Positions 44,887-54,840 of a stretch of DNA of 64,000 nt are shown here, one piece after another. Within the stretch, counting starts at the first letter, position 1; every line of letters starts with the position of its first letter. The position numbers and the translations under genes are program-made. A model generated the notes under the pieces. The model was not told where the DNA came from. It ran no database searches and worked only from the letters and a program-made list of their open reading frames with translations. This DNA is from Acinetobacter pullicarnis (GTDB lineage: Bacteria > Pseudomonadota > Gammaproteobacteria > Pseudomonadales > Moraxellaceae): positions 1,798,001 to 1,862,000 of the forward strand of contig NZ_VCMZ01000001.1 in the NCBI RefSeq assembly GCF_006352475.1, given 5' to 3'.

Positions 44887-45558
44887 ATGAGCCTATATGC
44901 AACCCAAGATGAGAAAAAACAAGCTGCTGCAGAAGCTGCTTTAAAGCACCTACCAAATGGCGGCATCTTGGGAGTGGGAACCGGAAGTACCGTCAATTTC
45001 TTAATTGAGCTTTTACCGCAATTACAACTTGAAGCTGCGGTTGCCAGCTCAGAAGCAACTGCTGATCGTCTAAAAAAACTCGGTATTGAAGTGGTCGATA
45101 TGAATCATGTCGGTGGTCTCGATGCCTATGTCGATGGCGCAGATGAAATTGATCGTCACTTGCATATGATCAAAGGGGGGGGCGCAGCATTGACTCGTGA
45201 AAAGATTGTGGCCTCTATTGCTCAAAAATTTGTTTGTATTGTCGATGATTCAAAATGGGTTGCTCAATTGGGTCACGATTTCCCGTTACCAGTAGAAGTC
45301 ATTCCAATGGCACGTTCGGCAGTTGCACGTAAATTGGTCGCGCTTGGTGGTGATCCGGTTTACCGTGAAGGTGTGCGTACTGATAACGGCAATGTCATTT
45401 TAGATGTCTACAACTTAAACATTCTGAATGCACTAGAGCTTGAGCGTACCATCAACAATATTCCCGGTGTGGTCACCAATGGTATTTTTGCCATAAATAA
45501 AGCAGACATCGCAATTGTCGCGACCAGTCAAGGCATTGAAGAGCGCCGTGCGGTTTAA
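44887..45558 (+). CDS. rpiA: Ribose-5-phosphate isomerase A
   Basis: 223 aa, interconverting ribose 5-phosphate and ribulose 5-phosphate in the pentose phosphate pathway. The motifs are complete: [10 protein letters not shown] (phosphate loop), DGADEID (catalytic Asp) and [11 protein letters not shown] (Glu and Lys). It is 26 bp upstream of the YgjP-like gene, with which it may be co-transcribed. Confidence 0.96.
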   Translation: MSLYATQDEKKQAAAEAALKHLPNGGILGVGTGSTVNFLIELLPQLQLEAAVASSEATADRLKKLGIEVVDMNHVGGLDAYVDGADEIDRHLHMIKGGGAALTREKIVASIAQKFVCIVDDSKWVAQLGHDFPLPVEVIPMARSAVARKLVALGGDPVYREGVRTDNGNVILDVYNLNILNALELERTINNIPGVVTNGIFAINKADIAIVATSQGIEERRAV

Positions 45559-45590
45559 GCTATTGCAGCTTATTATTTTTCAGGGTGTCC

Positions 45591-46274
45591 ATGACGCTTA
45601 ACGATTTACCTGAGATTAAAATTGTTCGCCACGCTAGCGCTAAACACTTGCGCTTGCGTGTCGAGCCCAACGCGATTCGCTTAACCGTGCCGCCTTTTTG
45701 TAGCAACAAACAAATCCAAGCCTTTATTCAGCAGTCTACAACGTGGTTATTGGAGACTTGGCGCAAACAACAACAGAAAATCACAGCCCAACCAGATCTT
45801 TTGCCGACTGAACTTAAACTATTTAACCTTGAACAACCCATCACGATTCAACAGCAAAGCCAAAAAAAAGCATTTATTTATGATGTTGAACACTACACTT
45901 TAACACTCAGTGATCAAGTTGCTGAAGCTGCCTTAAAAGCCTTTTGCATGGCCTATGCCAAACAGCAATTACCGCTTTACCTTGAACAGCTCAGTCTTGA
46001 GATCGGTTTACAGTTTGCCAAATGTAACATCCGTCAGGCCAAAACCCGTTGGGGCAGTTGCAGTGGTCGACATGACATTATGTTGAATGCCGCATTGATT
46101 TTGTTTCCGATTGAACAGGTGCGCTATGTCTGCGTGCATGAGTTAGCACATACCAAGCATTTCGATCATAGTCCGCAGTTTTGGATGGAAGTACAACAGC
46201 ACGATGCTGAGTTTAAGCAACATCGCAAATACTTGAAGTCTGGCCGGCTTCCGTATTGGTGGCATTTAAACTAA
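45591..46274 (+). CDS. YgjP-like zinc metallopeptidase domain protein (DUF45)
   Basis: 227 aa from the ATG at 45591; a GTG two codons earlier is possible. The zinc motif is VCVHELAHTKHFDHSPQFW (His-Glu-x-x-His plus a third His six residues on). The preceding KTRWGSCSGRHDIMLNAALI is the DUF45 signature. The family is SprT/WLM-like and its bacterial substrates are unknown. It lies right behind rpiA. Confidence 0.87.
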   Translation: MTLNDLPEIKIVRHASAKHLRLRVEPNAIRLTVPPFCSNKQIQAFIQQSTTWLLETWRKQQQKITAQPDLLPTELKLFNLEQPITIQQQSQKKAFIYDVEHYTLTLSDQVAEAALKAFCMAYAKQQLPLYLEQLSLEIGLQFAKCNIRQAKTRWGSCSGRHDIMLNAALILFPIEQVRYVCVHELAHTKHFDHSPQFWMEVQQHDAEFKQHRKYLKSGRLPYWWHLN

Positions 46275-46752
46275 TTCCGTTTGTACCAAAATGCATCTAG
46301 ACGTCTTGCGATTACTTGCTTTAGTCATAATCATTTTTTGAGCGCGTAGATTTAAATGATATGGAATAAACTGGTCCTTGAACTCATTGTGTTCGGTTTA
46401 AACCATATTTACGGGCTGCTAAATAATGTTGTGTTGGTTAAAAGGTTTGGTTTTAGGCTGTGCTGTTCATTGCAGTAAGCCTTGAATGATCGCTTAAGCT
46501 GTTCAATGATCCAAATACGTCCATTCGCAGTTTCCAAAAAATGATCGGGATTAATCCACACCAGCGGCTGTTCCTGCTTCTCTCTTATCGAGAGATCCGT
46601 TAAATGCAAGGCTGCATTGAAGATTTTATACGCGCTACACGGTCTTATACAATTTAAATAATCAAGGCGAGTCGGCTAAAATAGCTTGGAAAATGCCAAC
46701 TTCCTGTCATACTACTGCGTTATTCAATGCTTATATTTTTGAGGTTAGGATT
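46275..46752. other. Intergenic region upstream of argC
   Basis: About 480 AT-rich bp. A minus-strand frame (46409-46609) of 66 codons has no ATG and starts only at TTG, so I do not call it. A small hairpin TCTCTC/GAGAGA lies at 46579-46595. The argC promoter must be here, but I cannot fix it. Confidence 0.45.
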
Positions 46753-47802
46753 GTGATTACAGTTGGAATTGTCGGTGGTACAGGTTATACAGGCGTTGAA
46801 TTATTGCGTCTTTTGCTACGACATCCAAATGTGCAGGTTCAGGTCCTCACTTCTCGTACAGAAGCGGGCAAGCGCGTAGATGAGATGTTTTCAAGTTTAC
46901 GTGGTCATACCGATTTGGCTTTTTCAGATTTAGAGATCAATGCACTGAAACAGTGTGATGTGGTGTTCTTTGCAACCCCACATGGCGTTGCAATGCATCA
47001 TGCCGCAGAACTGACTGCGGCAGGTACGAAAGTGATCGATTTAGCCGCTGACTTTCGCTTACAAAATTTGGCGCAGTTTGAAAAATGGTATGGTCTTACC
47101 CATGCATGTCCAGAAATACTTCAAGCTTCAGTTTATGGTTTGTCTGAGTTAAACCGTGAAAAAATCAAACAAGCCAAGGTAGTGGGTAACCCGGGTTGTT
47201 ATCCAACAACAGTACAGTTGGGTTTAGCGCCTTTATTAAAGTCCGCTGAAATACTCCTTAAACCAGAAAGTATTATTATTGATGCAAAATCTGGTGTATC
47301 AGGCGCAGGGCGTAAAGCCAGCTTGGGCATGATTTATTCAGAAAATGCAGACAACTTTAAAGCCTATGCTGTTTCAGGTCATCGTCATCATCCAGAAATT
47401 GTTGAAGCACTTGAAAATATTTCGGGTCTAAATGGGGTGTTCGATCATCTTATTTTTGTGCCGCATTTGGTGCCCATGATTCGAGGCATGCTCAGTACGA
47501 TTTACGTTGACTTGACTGATGCAGCAGCTGAGTTAGATTTACAAGCACTGTATACACAATTTTATGCCAATGAGACATTTGTGGATGTGATGCCTGCCAA
47601 TAGCTCACCTGAAACACGGAGTGTGCGTGGTGCGAATCAGTTACGTATTGCATTGCATCGTATTCAGCCTAAGAAACTGATTATTCTGGTTGCACAAGAT
47701 AACTTGGTAAAAGGTGCTGCTGGACAGGCTGTACAAAACATGAATCTTATGTTTAATTTTGCTGAAGATGCAGGTTTACAGGGTATTGGACTCTTGCCAT
47801 AA
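46753..47802 (+). CDS. argC: N-acetyl-gamma-glutamyl-phosphate reductase
   Basis: 349 aa from the GTG at 46753 ([20 protein letters not shown]), the usual length; the longer frame from 46693 adds 20 unrelated residues. The NADP fold motif GGTGYTG and the catalytic Cys in [13 protein letters not shown] are present. It reduces N-acetylglutamyl phosphate in arginine synthesis. AGG lies just upstream of the GTG. The window also carries argF at 52 kb, not adjacent. Confidence 0.95.
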   Translation: MITVGIVGGTGYTGVELLRLLLRHPNVQVQVLTSRTEAGKRVDEMFSSLRGHTDLAFSDLEINALKQCDVVFFATPHGVAMHHAAELTAAGTKVIDLAADFRLQNLAQFEKWYGLTHACPEILQASVYGLSELNREKIKQAKVVGNPGCYPTTVQLGLAPLLKSAEILLKPESIIIDAKSGVSGAGRKASLGMIYSENADNFKAYAVSGHRHHPEIVEALENISGLNGVFDHLIFVPHLVPMIRGMLSTIYVDLTDAAAELDLQALYTQFYANETFVDVMPANSSPETRSVRGANQLRIALHRIQPKKLIILVAQDNLVKGAAGQAVQNMNLMFNFAEDAGLQGIGLLP

Positions 47803-47819
47803 GCAGCCGTTTTAACTTC

Positions 47820-47854
47820 ACAGACATTTTTCATTTTTGTTAAATGTCTGTTTT
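47820..47854 (+). terminator. Possible terminator after argC
   Basis: ACAGACATTT and AAATGTCTGT form a 10-bp stem with a 12-nt T-rich loop, followed by TTTG. The stem is AT-rich, so termination may be partial. Confidence 0.55.
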
Positions 47855-47880
47855 GACTTAATAAAATATCAGAGAATACA

Positions 47881-48990
47881 ATGCAAGAGAAAGAAAGCAA
47901 TATCGCGCCAAAGCAAGATAACGACACTGATATGGCGCCAAAGCAAGATGATGTAATGAATATTGTGCCGAAACGGGACAAAGAAATTGATATTGTGTTA
48001 AAGCAAGACAAAGAAATTGATATCGTGCCAAAACAAGACAAAGACTCGAATGTTGCACCACAGCAAGATAAAAAAACCAATACCTCGGCTGAGCCAGTAA
48101 AAGAATCCAATCCTACGATCCAACAAGATAATCAAGCCAAGACTGCTCCTCAGTCAGAAGTGGCGAATGTCGTCACACAGCAAGACCAACAACTCAATGC
48201 AATACCATCTACAGATAGTAATCATTCCGCAGCGCAGCATGACAAAGATCACGACATGAAGAAAGCAACATCAAAATCAACGCCACTTAAAAAAACCTTG
48301 ATGCAGGGTAATAGACCGCTTTATGTTGCTGCAGTGGTACTCTCTGCGGGGAGTTTATTGTTGGGTTATACTGTGGGACATCGTCAGGGCTTAACCGTTG
48401 TAGGCTATGATGCCGATGCGGAGCAATTGGTTGAAGTTGTACAAAAACAAAAAAATACCTTAACTGCACTCAATAAAAGTTTAAATGTCGCCGTTCAAGA
48501 GCGTGACGTTGCTGTCAACAATTCAAATGAATTGTTTGACGCATTGAATAAGGTCAAATCAGAAAAAATTCAAGTTGATGGGATGAGCAGTATCTACCGT
48601 GAGATTTTAAGACAGCGCGGCGGGTTAAGCTTAACCGTGCAAAATATCGCAGTGAAACCATTGCCTGAAAATGCTTTTGAATATCAACTTGATTTGATTC
48701 AAGTAAGTCCGAACCAACAACGCGCAACTGGCAATGTGGAGTTAAGACTGATCAGTGGAACTGAAGTGTTGGTGATTCCGATGGAAAATAGAAGCTTTAG
48801 CTTCGCTGATTTTGAGCGTTTAACTGGACGTTGGACCATGCCTAAAGGCTTTAATCCGCAATATATTGAGGTTAGACTCAATGGCGCCACACCTGTTATT
48901 AAGCGTTTTAGCTGGCAGCGTGGTAAGTCTGTCGAAAACTTAGCAAGCTTTGCTGCGGAAGTTCCGCAAGCTGAAGCCAATGTGCAATAA
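47881..48990 (+). CDS. DUF6776-like membrane protein with six tandem 10-residue repeats
   Basis: 369 aa. Residues 8-67 are six 10-residue repeats of the type IVPKQDKEID. A further 70 Gln/Asn/Lys-rich residues follow, then one transmembrane helix at about residues 143-162 (LYVAAVVLSAGSLLLGYTVG). A periplasmic coiled coil follows (VVQKQKNTLTALNKSLNVAV), then a beta-rich C-terminal domain (RATGNVELRLISGTEVLVIP). This layout resembles DUF6776 proteins of unknown function. The stop codon abuts the ATG of clpS, suggesting coupling. The repeats are discussed as a finding. Confidence 0.75.
   Translation: MQEKESNIAPKQDNDTDMAPKQDDVMNIVPKRDKEIDIVLKQDKEIDIVPKQDKDSNVAPQQDKKTNTSAEPVKESNPTIQQDNQAKTAPQSEVANVVTQQDQQLNAIPSTDSNHSAAQHDKDHDMKKATSKSTPLKKTLMQGNRPLYVAAVVLSAGSLLLGYTVGHRQGLTVVGYDADAEQLVEVVQKQKNTLTALNKSLNVAVQERDVAVNNSNELFDALNKVKSEKIQVDGMSSIYREILRQRGGLSLTVQNIAVKPLPENAFEYQLDLIQVSPNQQRATGNVELRLISGTEVLVIPMENRSFSFADFERLTGRWTMPKGFNPQYIEVRLNGATPVIKRFSWQRGKSVENLASFAAEVPQAEANVQ
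47902..48081 (+). repeat. 30-bp in-frame tandem repeat (six units)
   Basis: Six consecutive 30-bp units encode IAPKQDNDTD, MAPKQDDVMN, IVPKRDKEID, IVLKQDKEID, IVPKQDKDSN and VAPQQDKKTN. The middle units are the most alike. Copy-number change would keep the reading frame. Confidence 0.9.
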
Positions 48991-49422
48991 ATGATGAATT
49001 TAAAAAATATGCGAACGAACAAACGTCACATCAGTTTAGATGAAATTAAAGCTTCATTTAATCAATCTGGATATGTGGACTGGCATTTGAATCCGCGTCT
49101 TGGCGATGCTCAAGACCAGGAACCTGACGGTGATGTCATTGTTGAAACTGCACCACCAGAACTGAAACGTCCACCGATGTATGCCGTCGTTTTAATGAAT
49201 GATGACTACACACCGATGGACTTTGTAATTGAAGTTTTACAACAATACTTTGCTTTAAATCTTGACCAAGCCACTGAAGTAATGCTAACAGTACATTACG
49301 AAGGTAAAGGGATTGCTGGGGTCTACCCGCGTGATATCGCGGAAACGAAAGCAAACCAAGTCAATAATTACGCTCGCGCTCAAGGTTATCCATTACTTTG
49401 TCAAATTGAGCCTAAAGTATAA
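48991..49422 (+). CDS. clpS: ATP-dependent Clp protease adaptor ClpS
   Basis: Adaptor that delivers N-degron substrates to ClpAP. At 143 aa it is longer than E. coli ClpS (about 106) by an N-terminal extension of about 40 residues; the ATG at 49009 is an alternative start. The core is conserved: PPMYAVVLMNDDYTPMDFVI, EVMLTVHYEGKGIAGVYPRD and YPLLCQIEP, including the NDDYTPM pocket for the N-terminal residue. clpA starts 10 bp downstream. Confidence 0.94.
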   Translation: MMNLKNMRTNKRHISLDEIKASFNQSGYVDWHLNPRLGDAQDQEPDGDVIVETAPPELKRPPMYAVVLMNDDYTPMDFVIEVLQQYFALNLDQATEVMLTVHYEGKGIAGVYPRDIAETKANQVNNYARAQGYPLLCQIEPKV

Positions 49423-49432
49423 GGGGGTTTCC

Positions 49433-51709
49433 ATGCTCAGTCGTCAATTAGAAGTCTCACTACGTCTGGCTGTGAGCATGGCTCGGCAAAAGAGGCATGA
49501 ATTTCTTACGGTTGAACATCTATTATTGGCTTTGCTTGATAACGACTCTGCCGTCAATGCGTTAAAAGCGTGTGGTGCAGAAATCGTGAGTTTACGCAAA
49601 GAATTAGAAGAATACGTAGAGCAACATACACCAAAGTTGGCTGACACAAGTGATCAAGCACCACACCCAACGGAAAGCTTTGATCGTATTTTGCAACGTG
49701 CCATTTTTCATGTGCAATCGAGTGGTGGAGATCGTACCGTTGAGGGTGCTGATGTGCTCGTGGCGATGTACTCAGAACGCGATTCTTTTGCGGTTTATTT
49801 ACTGAAACGTCATCAGATTAATCGTCTCACACTTACACAATATTTATCGCACGGTGGCCGTAAAGACGAGATTCAAGTCGAAGAAGAATCAGAAGAGCTT
49901 GAGAGTGATATTGGGGCATCTCCAAATGCTGGTCCTTTGGAACTTTATACTTTAAATCTAAATGTAGAGGCACAAAAAGGGAAAACAGATCCTTTAATTG
50001 GCCGTGAAAAAGAAATTGAACGTGCTGCGCAAATTCTTTGTCGTCGCCGGAAAAACAATCCATTATTAGTGGGTGATCCGGGTGTTGGTAAAACGTCGAT
50101 TGCCGAAGGCCTTGCTTGGCTGATCGTCAATAATAAAGCGCCAAAACCATTGGCCAGTGCTGAGATTTATAGCTTAGATATTGGTGCCTTGGTTGCTGGC
50201 ACAAAATATCGTGGTGATTTTGAGAAACGTTTAAAACAACTTTTAAATGCATTGAAGAAAAAACCAGAAGCGGTGTTGTTCATCGATGAAATTCACATGA
50301 TTATTGGTGCAGGCTCTAGCATGGGAAGCACCATGGATGCTTCGAATTTAATCAAACCTGCTTTAGCCAATGGCAGTTTGCGTTGCATCGGCTCGACGAC
50401 ATTCCAAGAGTATCGTCAAGTTTTTGAAAAGGATCATGCACTTTCACGTCGCTTCCAAAAAATTGATGTGAATGAGCCTTCAATCACAGAAACTATTGAA
50501 ATCTTGCGTGGCCTAAAATCTAAGTTTGAAGATTTCCATCATGTTCAGTATGAAGATAGTGCCTTGATTTCGGCAGTGGAGCTTTCAGCTAAGTTTATTA
50601 ATGACCGATTCTTACCCGATAAAGCAATCGATGTAATTGATGAGGCTGGTGCTCAACGTCGCTTGAAAGCGGATACTGATGACAAAGTGATTACGGTTGA
50701 AAATATTGAAGATATCGTTTCAAAAATTGCCCGTATTCCACCAAAAACGGTGTCTAAAGATGATAAGTCTGTGCTTGAGAACTTAGAGCGTGATCTTAAG
50801 CGTGTGGTCTTTGGGCAGGATGAAGCCATCAGTGCGCTGGGTTCAGCGATTAAACTTTCTCGTGCAGGTTTGAAAGCACCAGATAAACCCGTTGGTAACT
50901 TTGTTTTTGCTGGTCCAACCGGGGTCGGTAAAACTGAGGTGACGAAGCAGTTGGCGAAACTGCTTGGGGTAGAATTGGTTCGTTTTGACATGTCTGAGTA
51001 TATGGAGCGTCATGCAGTTTCACGTTTGATTGGCGCACCTCCTGGTTATGTTGGTTATGATCAAGGTGGCTTGCTCACGGATGCGGTACATAAAAATCCA
51101 CACTGTGTGTTGCTGCTTGATGAAATTGAAAAAGCACATCCAGATGTATTCAATTTATTGCTACAGATCATGGATCATGGTGCATTAACTGACAACAATG
51201 GTCGTAAATCTGATTTTCGTAATGTCATTATTGTATTGACCACCAATATCGGTGCTGAGAGTATTTCACGCATCAACATTGGATTTAATGAACAAGACAA
51301 TAGTAACGACAATCAGGAGGCCATGAAACGTGCCTTCTCACCAGAATTCCGCAACCGCTTAGATGCAGTGATTCAGTTTAAAGCATTGCCAGTTACCGTA
51401 ATTGAGTCGGTGATTGATAAATTCTTAACTGAACTTCAGGCGCAACTCGATGATAAGAAAGTTATTCTTGAAGTCGATCAAAGTGCCAGAGATTGGATGG
51501 CGGAACAAGGCTATGATCGCTTAATGGGTGCACGTCCGATGCAACGTTTGATTCAGGAGCATCTGAAAAAACCATTGGCCGAGATGATCCTGTTTGGAGA
51601 GCTTGCTGATCACGGTGGTAATGTTGCCGTTACTGTGAAAAAAGAAAATGGCAAAGCAGTTGGATTGAAGCTTGAAGTCTTTGAAGATCAAGCTGCCGAA
51701 CCTGCTTAA
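49433..51709 (+). CDS. clpA: ATP-dependent Clp protease ATP-binding subunit ClpA
   Basis: 758 aa AAA+ unfoldase of ClpAP from MLSRQLEVSLRLAVSMARQK, with AGGGGG upstream; the longer frame overlapping clpS is not used. The Clp N-domain lies in residues 1-140. Walker A motifs are VGDPGVGKTSIAEG and AGPTGVGKTEVTKQ, with Walker B VLFIDEIHM and LLLDEIEKA. The C-terminal D2-small domain follows. It pairs with ClpS upstream. A terminator closes the unit. Confidence 0.96.
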   Translation: MLSRQLEVSLRLAVSMARQKRHEFLTVEHLLLALLDNDSAVNALKACGAEIVSLRKELEEYVEQHTPKLADTSDQAPHPTESFDRILQRAIFHVQSSGGDRTVEGADVLVAMYSERDSFAVYLLKRHQINRLTLTQYLSHGGRKDEIQVEEESEELESDIGASPNAGPLELYTLNLNVEAQKGKTDPLIGREKEIERAAQILCRRRKNNPLLVGDPGVGKTSIAEGLAWLIVNNKAPKPLASAEIYSLDIGALVAGTKYRGDFEKRLKQLLNALKKKPEAVLFIDEIHMIIGAGSSMGSTMDASNLIKPALANGSLRCIGSTTFQEYRQVFEKDHALSRRFQKIDVNEPSITETIEILRGLKSKFEDFHHVQYEDSALISAVELSAKFINDRFLPDKAIDVIDEAGAQRRLKADTDDKVITVENIEDIVSKIARIPPKTVSKDDKSVLENLERDLKRVVFGQDEAISALGSAIKLSRAGLKAPDKPVGNFVFAGPTGVGKTEVTKQLAKLLGVELVRFDMSEYMERHAVSRLIGAPPGYVGYDQGGLLTDAVHKNPHCVLLLDEIEKAHPDVFNLLLQIMDHGALTDNNGRKSDFRNVIIVLTTNIGAESISRINIGFNEQDNSNDNQEAMKRAFSPEFRNRLDAVIQFKALPVTVIESVIDKFLTELQAQLDDKKVILEVDQSARDWMAEQGYDRLMGARPMQRLIQEHLKKPLAEMILFGELADHGGNVAVTVKKENGKAVGLKLEVFEDQAAEPA

Positions 51710-51726
51710 TTCAATTTTTAATTTAA

Positions 51727-51754
51727 AATAACCCGTGCTTACACGGGTTATTTT
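51727..51754 (+). terminator. Intrinsic terminator of clpA, abutting the next ribosome-binding site
   Basis: AATAACCCGTG and CACGGGTTATT form an 11-bp stem around CTTA, then TTTT. The G run that follows at once (GGGG) is the probable ribosome-binding site of the next gene. Confidence 0.87.
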
Positions 51755-51765
51755 TTGGGGAAATT

Positions 51766-52119
51766 ATGGATATTCAAGTCACCAAAGTGCTGACCACCTT
51801 TTGTTTATTTTTATTGACTGCGCTGGCTGAGATTCTAGGTTGTTATTTCCCTTATTTGATTTTAAATCAAGGGCGCTCGCATTGGCTGTGGGTGCCAACA
51901 GCCTTGAGTCTGGCTGTATTTGTATGGTTGTTGACTTTGCATCCTGCCGCTTCTGGGCGTATTTATGCGGCTTATGGTGGGGTCTATGTACTTTCAGCCT
52001 TACTGTGGTTGCGTTTTGTCGATCAAGTGAGTTTGAGTCGTTGGGATTTGGTTGGTGGTATGGTTGTATTAATAGGTGCAACCATTATTATTTTACAGCC
52101 ACAGGGTTTGCTACGTTAG
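51766..52119 (+). CDS. YnfA/UPF0060-family small membrane protein
   Basis: 117 aa, four predicted membrane helices. The family pattern is present: [55 protein letters not shown]. YnfA proteins resemble small multidrug resistance transporters. The start codon follows the clpA terminator by 11 bp, so its transcription needs read-through or a promoter inside clpA. Confidence 0.88.
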   Translation: MDIQVTKVLTTFCLFLLTALAEILGCYFPYLILNQGRSHWLWVPTALSLAVFVWLLTLHPAASGRIYAAYGGVYVLSALLWLRFVDQVSLSRWDLVGGMVVLIGATIIILQPQGLLR

Positions 52120-52156
52120 TTTTCACTTGGGGCTGATTGGCTGATTGTAGGCAATA

Positions 52157-52193
52157 AAAAAGGCGTTGTACTTTTACAGTACAGCGCCTTTTA
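52157..52193. terminator. Bidirectional terminator between the ynfA-like gene and argF
   Basis: AAAAGGCG pairs with CGCCTTTT and, after a one-base wobble, TGTACT with AGTACA. T and A runs flank both sides. Confidence 0.88.
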
Positions 52194-52210
52194 AATCGGT
52201 TTAGAGCTGT

Positions 52211-53122
52211 TTAGGCGGGCTTTAAATTTTCATTGATTAAGAACTCAACCAATGCTTTTTGAGCATGTAAACGATTTTCTGCTTCATCCCACGCCACTGC
52301 ATTTTTATGATCTAACATGGTTTCTGAAATTTCTTCACCACGATGCGCAGGTAGGCAATGCATAAATAAACAGTCTGGATTTGCAATATCCATCAATTTT
52401 TCATTCACTTGATAAGCCGCAAAAGCTTTTTCACGAATCTTTTGTTCCTCTTCTTGTCCCATGCTCGCCCAAACATCAGTCACAATGAGGTCGGCATTTT
52501 GTGCGGCAGCCTCAGCAGAATCAACCAATTCAACACAGTCATTTAGAAATTCGGCTTTAGGGGTATATCCAACAGGTGCCGCAACTTTAAGTTTAAAGCC
52601 CCACATTTTTGCCGCTTCAATATATGAGTTACACATATTGTTGCCATCACCAATCCAAGCTACCGTTTTGCCTTTAATTGAACCACGGTGTTCAACAAAA
52701 GTTTGCACATCCGCGAGAAGTTGGCAGGGATGATGATCATCAGTGAGTGCATTAATCACAGGAACTGTAGAGTATTTGGCAAAGCGTTCAACAATGTCAT
52801 GGCCAAAGGTACGGATCATGACAATATCAAGCATGCTTGAGATAACACGTGCAGAATCTTCAATCGGTTCACCGCGGCCCAACTGAGTATCGCGTGATGA
52901 AAGAAAAATAGCGCTACCACCAAATTGGCTCATGCCTGCTTCGAAGGAGACGCGAGTACGCGTACTGGATTTTTCGAAGATCATTCCCATGACTTTACCA
53001 ACAAAGGGTTGATAGACTTCATTCTGGTGTTGCATGCGCTTAAGTTGTATTGCACGATCAATAATTTGATTTAGTTCCGCAGTGCTTAAATCGCTTAAAG
53101 TAAGAAAGTGTCGTAAAGTCAT
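52211..53122 (-). CDS. argF: Ornithine carbamoyltransferase
   Basis: 303 aa from [19 protein letters not shown]; a longer frame exists but adds a non-homologous stretch. Carbamoyl phosphate binding is by [10 protein letters not shown] (residues about 40-49) and [12 protein letters not shown]. Ornithine binding uses [10 protein letters not shown] with the catalytic Cys. It makes citrulline in arginine synthesis. It is monocistronic. Confidence 0.94.
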   Translation of the reverse strand: MTLRHFLTLSDLSTAELNQIIDRAIQLKRMQHQNEVYQPFVGKVMGMIFEKSSTRTRVSFEAGMSQFGGSAIFLSSRDTQLGRGEPIEDSARVISSMLDIVMIRTFGHDIVERFAKYSTVPVINALTDDHHPCQLLADVQTFVEHRGSIKGKTVAWIGDGNNMCNSYIEAAKMWGFKLKVAAPVGYTPKAEFLNDCVELVDSAEAAAQNADLIVTDVWASMGQEEEQKIREKAFAAYQVNEKLMDIANPDCLFMHCLPAHRGEEISETMLDHKNAVAWDEAENRLHAQKALVEFLINENLKPA

Positions 53123-53280
53123 GATTACTCCACAATAATTATTTGGCAAATAGGAAAATGACCAGCAAATCATTGTTGGTTAATGATAATTAAGAAAGAA
53201 GGGGAATCGTCTAATATACTATAAACTGTTGGAAATGCAAAAATTAAAAGTCACTTAAGCAATTAAAATCAATGAGCAAG

Positions 53281-53934
53281 TTAAGCTATTTGATGACCAT
53301 CTAAAAAACGATCAATGCTGTATTCGAAGTAGGCTTCAACTTCAGAACTTTCAATTTCGATATTAATTCCCATCAGTGTTTTCCACTCTAAGTGTCGAAT
53401 AATACCCAGGTAGAGTTGTGCAGAAAACATCGGTTTAGGGCAATAAAGAACATTTTGATTATGTGCATTTTCGAGGGCTTTGGCGATGACCGTTTGTATC
53501 ACTTTGGGGCCTTGTTCGTGGATATATAAAGCAAATTCTGGTGCAGTCTTCGTATGTTCGACGATCATTCGAAAAAAAGCAGCATTTTCATTGGCGACCA
53601 GATTGCGATAAAAATTATTAAGGTTGCGAATCAGATAGGCACGTAGATCATCTTTGCTTTGTTCGAAGGCGGGACAAATATCTTTGAAGAAAACAGCACG
53701 TCTATAATCACATATGGCTCTAAACAGACCTTCTTTATTGCCAAAGTATTTATAAATTGAGGTTTTGGAGCCGCCAGCATGATGAACGATATCGTCTAAA
53801 GAGACCGCATCATAGCCACGTTCTAAAAAAAGCTCATTTGCACTAAGAAGTAAAGCGAGGCGACGTTGATGACCACGACGAGTTGGTGGGTAGTCGCAAC
53901 TCGTGATTTCCATTTGTGCGAAATGTTTATTCAT
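53281..53934 (-). CDS. TetR-family transcriptional regulator
   Basis: 217 aa. The DNA-binding domain is at residues about 20-75 (LLLSANELFLERGYDAVSLD, IVHHAGGSKTSIYKYFGNKE). The C-terminal domain has the TetR_C_7-type pattern seen in AcrR-like drug-efflux repressors. It does not neighbour a transporter. Its target is unknown. Confidence 0.85.
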   Translation of the reverse strand: MNKHFAQMEITSCDYPPTRRGHQRRLALLLSANELFLERGYDAVSLDDIVHHAGGSKTSIYKYFGNKEGLFRAICDYRRAVFFKDICPAFEQSKDDLRAYLIRNLNNFYRNLVANENAAFFRMIVEHTKTAPEFALYIHEQGPKVIQTVIAKALENAHNQNVLYCPKPMFSAQLYLGIIRHLEWKTLMGINIEIESSEVEAYFEYSIDRFLDGHQIA

Positions 53935-54081
53935 AAGTCATTACAAAACAAGGAACCAAAATTTTGTACACACTATAACAAATCCGTCAATAAAACTCTG
54001 CTCGAAAGTGAAGCATTTACATTGTGTTTCTGATATTTAAATTATATGCAGCAGATATTACGGTTTATTTTGATGCAACTT

Positions 54082-54723
54082 TTAACGCATTTGTTTTATG
54101 GGGGTTAATAACACGGGATCTTCTAGGTTATAACCAGTTTCTATGGGCACACCAAAATACTCAATGGTAACAATCATTTTGTTCTGCGTAGGGATTCTAT
54201 ATTGCTGTGCAATATTTAGCTCAGGAAGATAGGCCGTTGCTTGTTGTGGGATGCTGCTGAGTCCATTGCTTTCAACTTGATAGGTAAAATTATATTCAGT
54301 CAGGGTTTCATTTTCCTCGTGCCAAGAAGGGACTTCTTGAGTGCGTTGCCTGAGGATGTGGAGTTGAGGTTGCCCATTCTCAACTTTAATCAGTGGGGTT
54401 AAGCGATTTATGATCTTATCCATTTCTTGATCAAAGCGTTTGGAGTCTTGGTCGTAGTCGATTTTATGGGTTTTTGGATTGATATATAAGGATTTAACTT
54501 CAATTAGTGGGGGTGCTTTGCTGGTATTGTCGAATTTATAATAATATAGCTGTGGCAGTCGACCACGCCCATCTTCAAAGTGTCTTAATAAGAAAAGTTT
54601 CTTCTCTTTTTTATCAAAGCCAAGTAATTCAATATTTTGTCCGCCACCTGTGGTTGCAAAGCTGCTGCTGGTAATTAAGCATTGACTAAAAATGATGGCT
54701 TGAAATGCACGTTTTAGATACAT
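54082..54723 (-). CDS. Secreted protein of unknown function
   Basis: 213 aa with a signal peptide ending near SSSFATTGG. The mature part is polar with several aromatic residues (QLYYYKFDNTSKAPPLIEVK) and no cysteine that suggests a lipoprotein. I do not recognise a family. It lies between a TetR gene and glnG and has no obvious partner. Confidence 0.6.
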   Translation of the reverse strand: MYLKRAFQAIIFSQCLITSSSFATTGGGQNIELLGFDKKEKKLFLLRHFEDGRGRLPQLYYYKFDNTSKAPPLIEVKSLYINPKTHKIDYDQDSKRFDQEMDKIINRLTPLIKVENGQPQLHILRQRTQEVPSWHEENETLTEYNFTYQVESNGLSSIPQQATAYLPELNIAQQYRIPTQNKMIVTIEYFGVPIETGYNLEDPVLLTPIKQMR

Positions 54724-54770
54724 GATTTTGAATGACTTATAAATGTTGTGATTTGATTTTATAGATATAG

Positions 54771-54814
54771 ATTAAAAAAACAACCGCATCACATAAATGG
54801 AGATGCGGTTGTTT
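54771..54814 (-). terminator. Terminator of the glnL-glnG operon
   Basis: AAACAACCGCATC and GATGCGGTTGTTT form a 13-bp stem with an 11-nt loop. On the minus strand it is followed by a T run. It lies 27 bp after the glnG stop. Confidence 0.85.
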
Positions 54815-54840
54815 GTGGAGCTGATCGATGCGTATGCTAC

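Noticed and set aside
46409..46609. Minus-strand 66-codon frame upstream of argC
   Set aside because: It contains no ATG, can start only at TTG, has no ribosome-binding site and resembles no known family. Its protein-like look is not enough.
47902..48081. Repeats as a sign of a CRISPR or noncoding array
   Set aside because: The 30-bp units are in frame, unspaced and translated within a clear gene.
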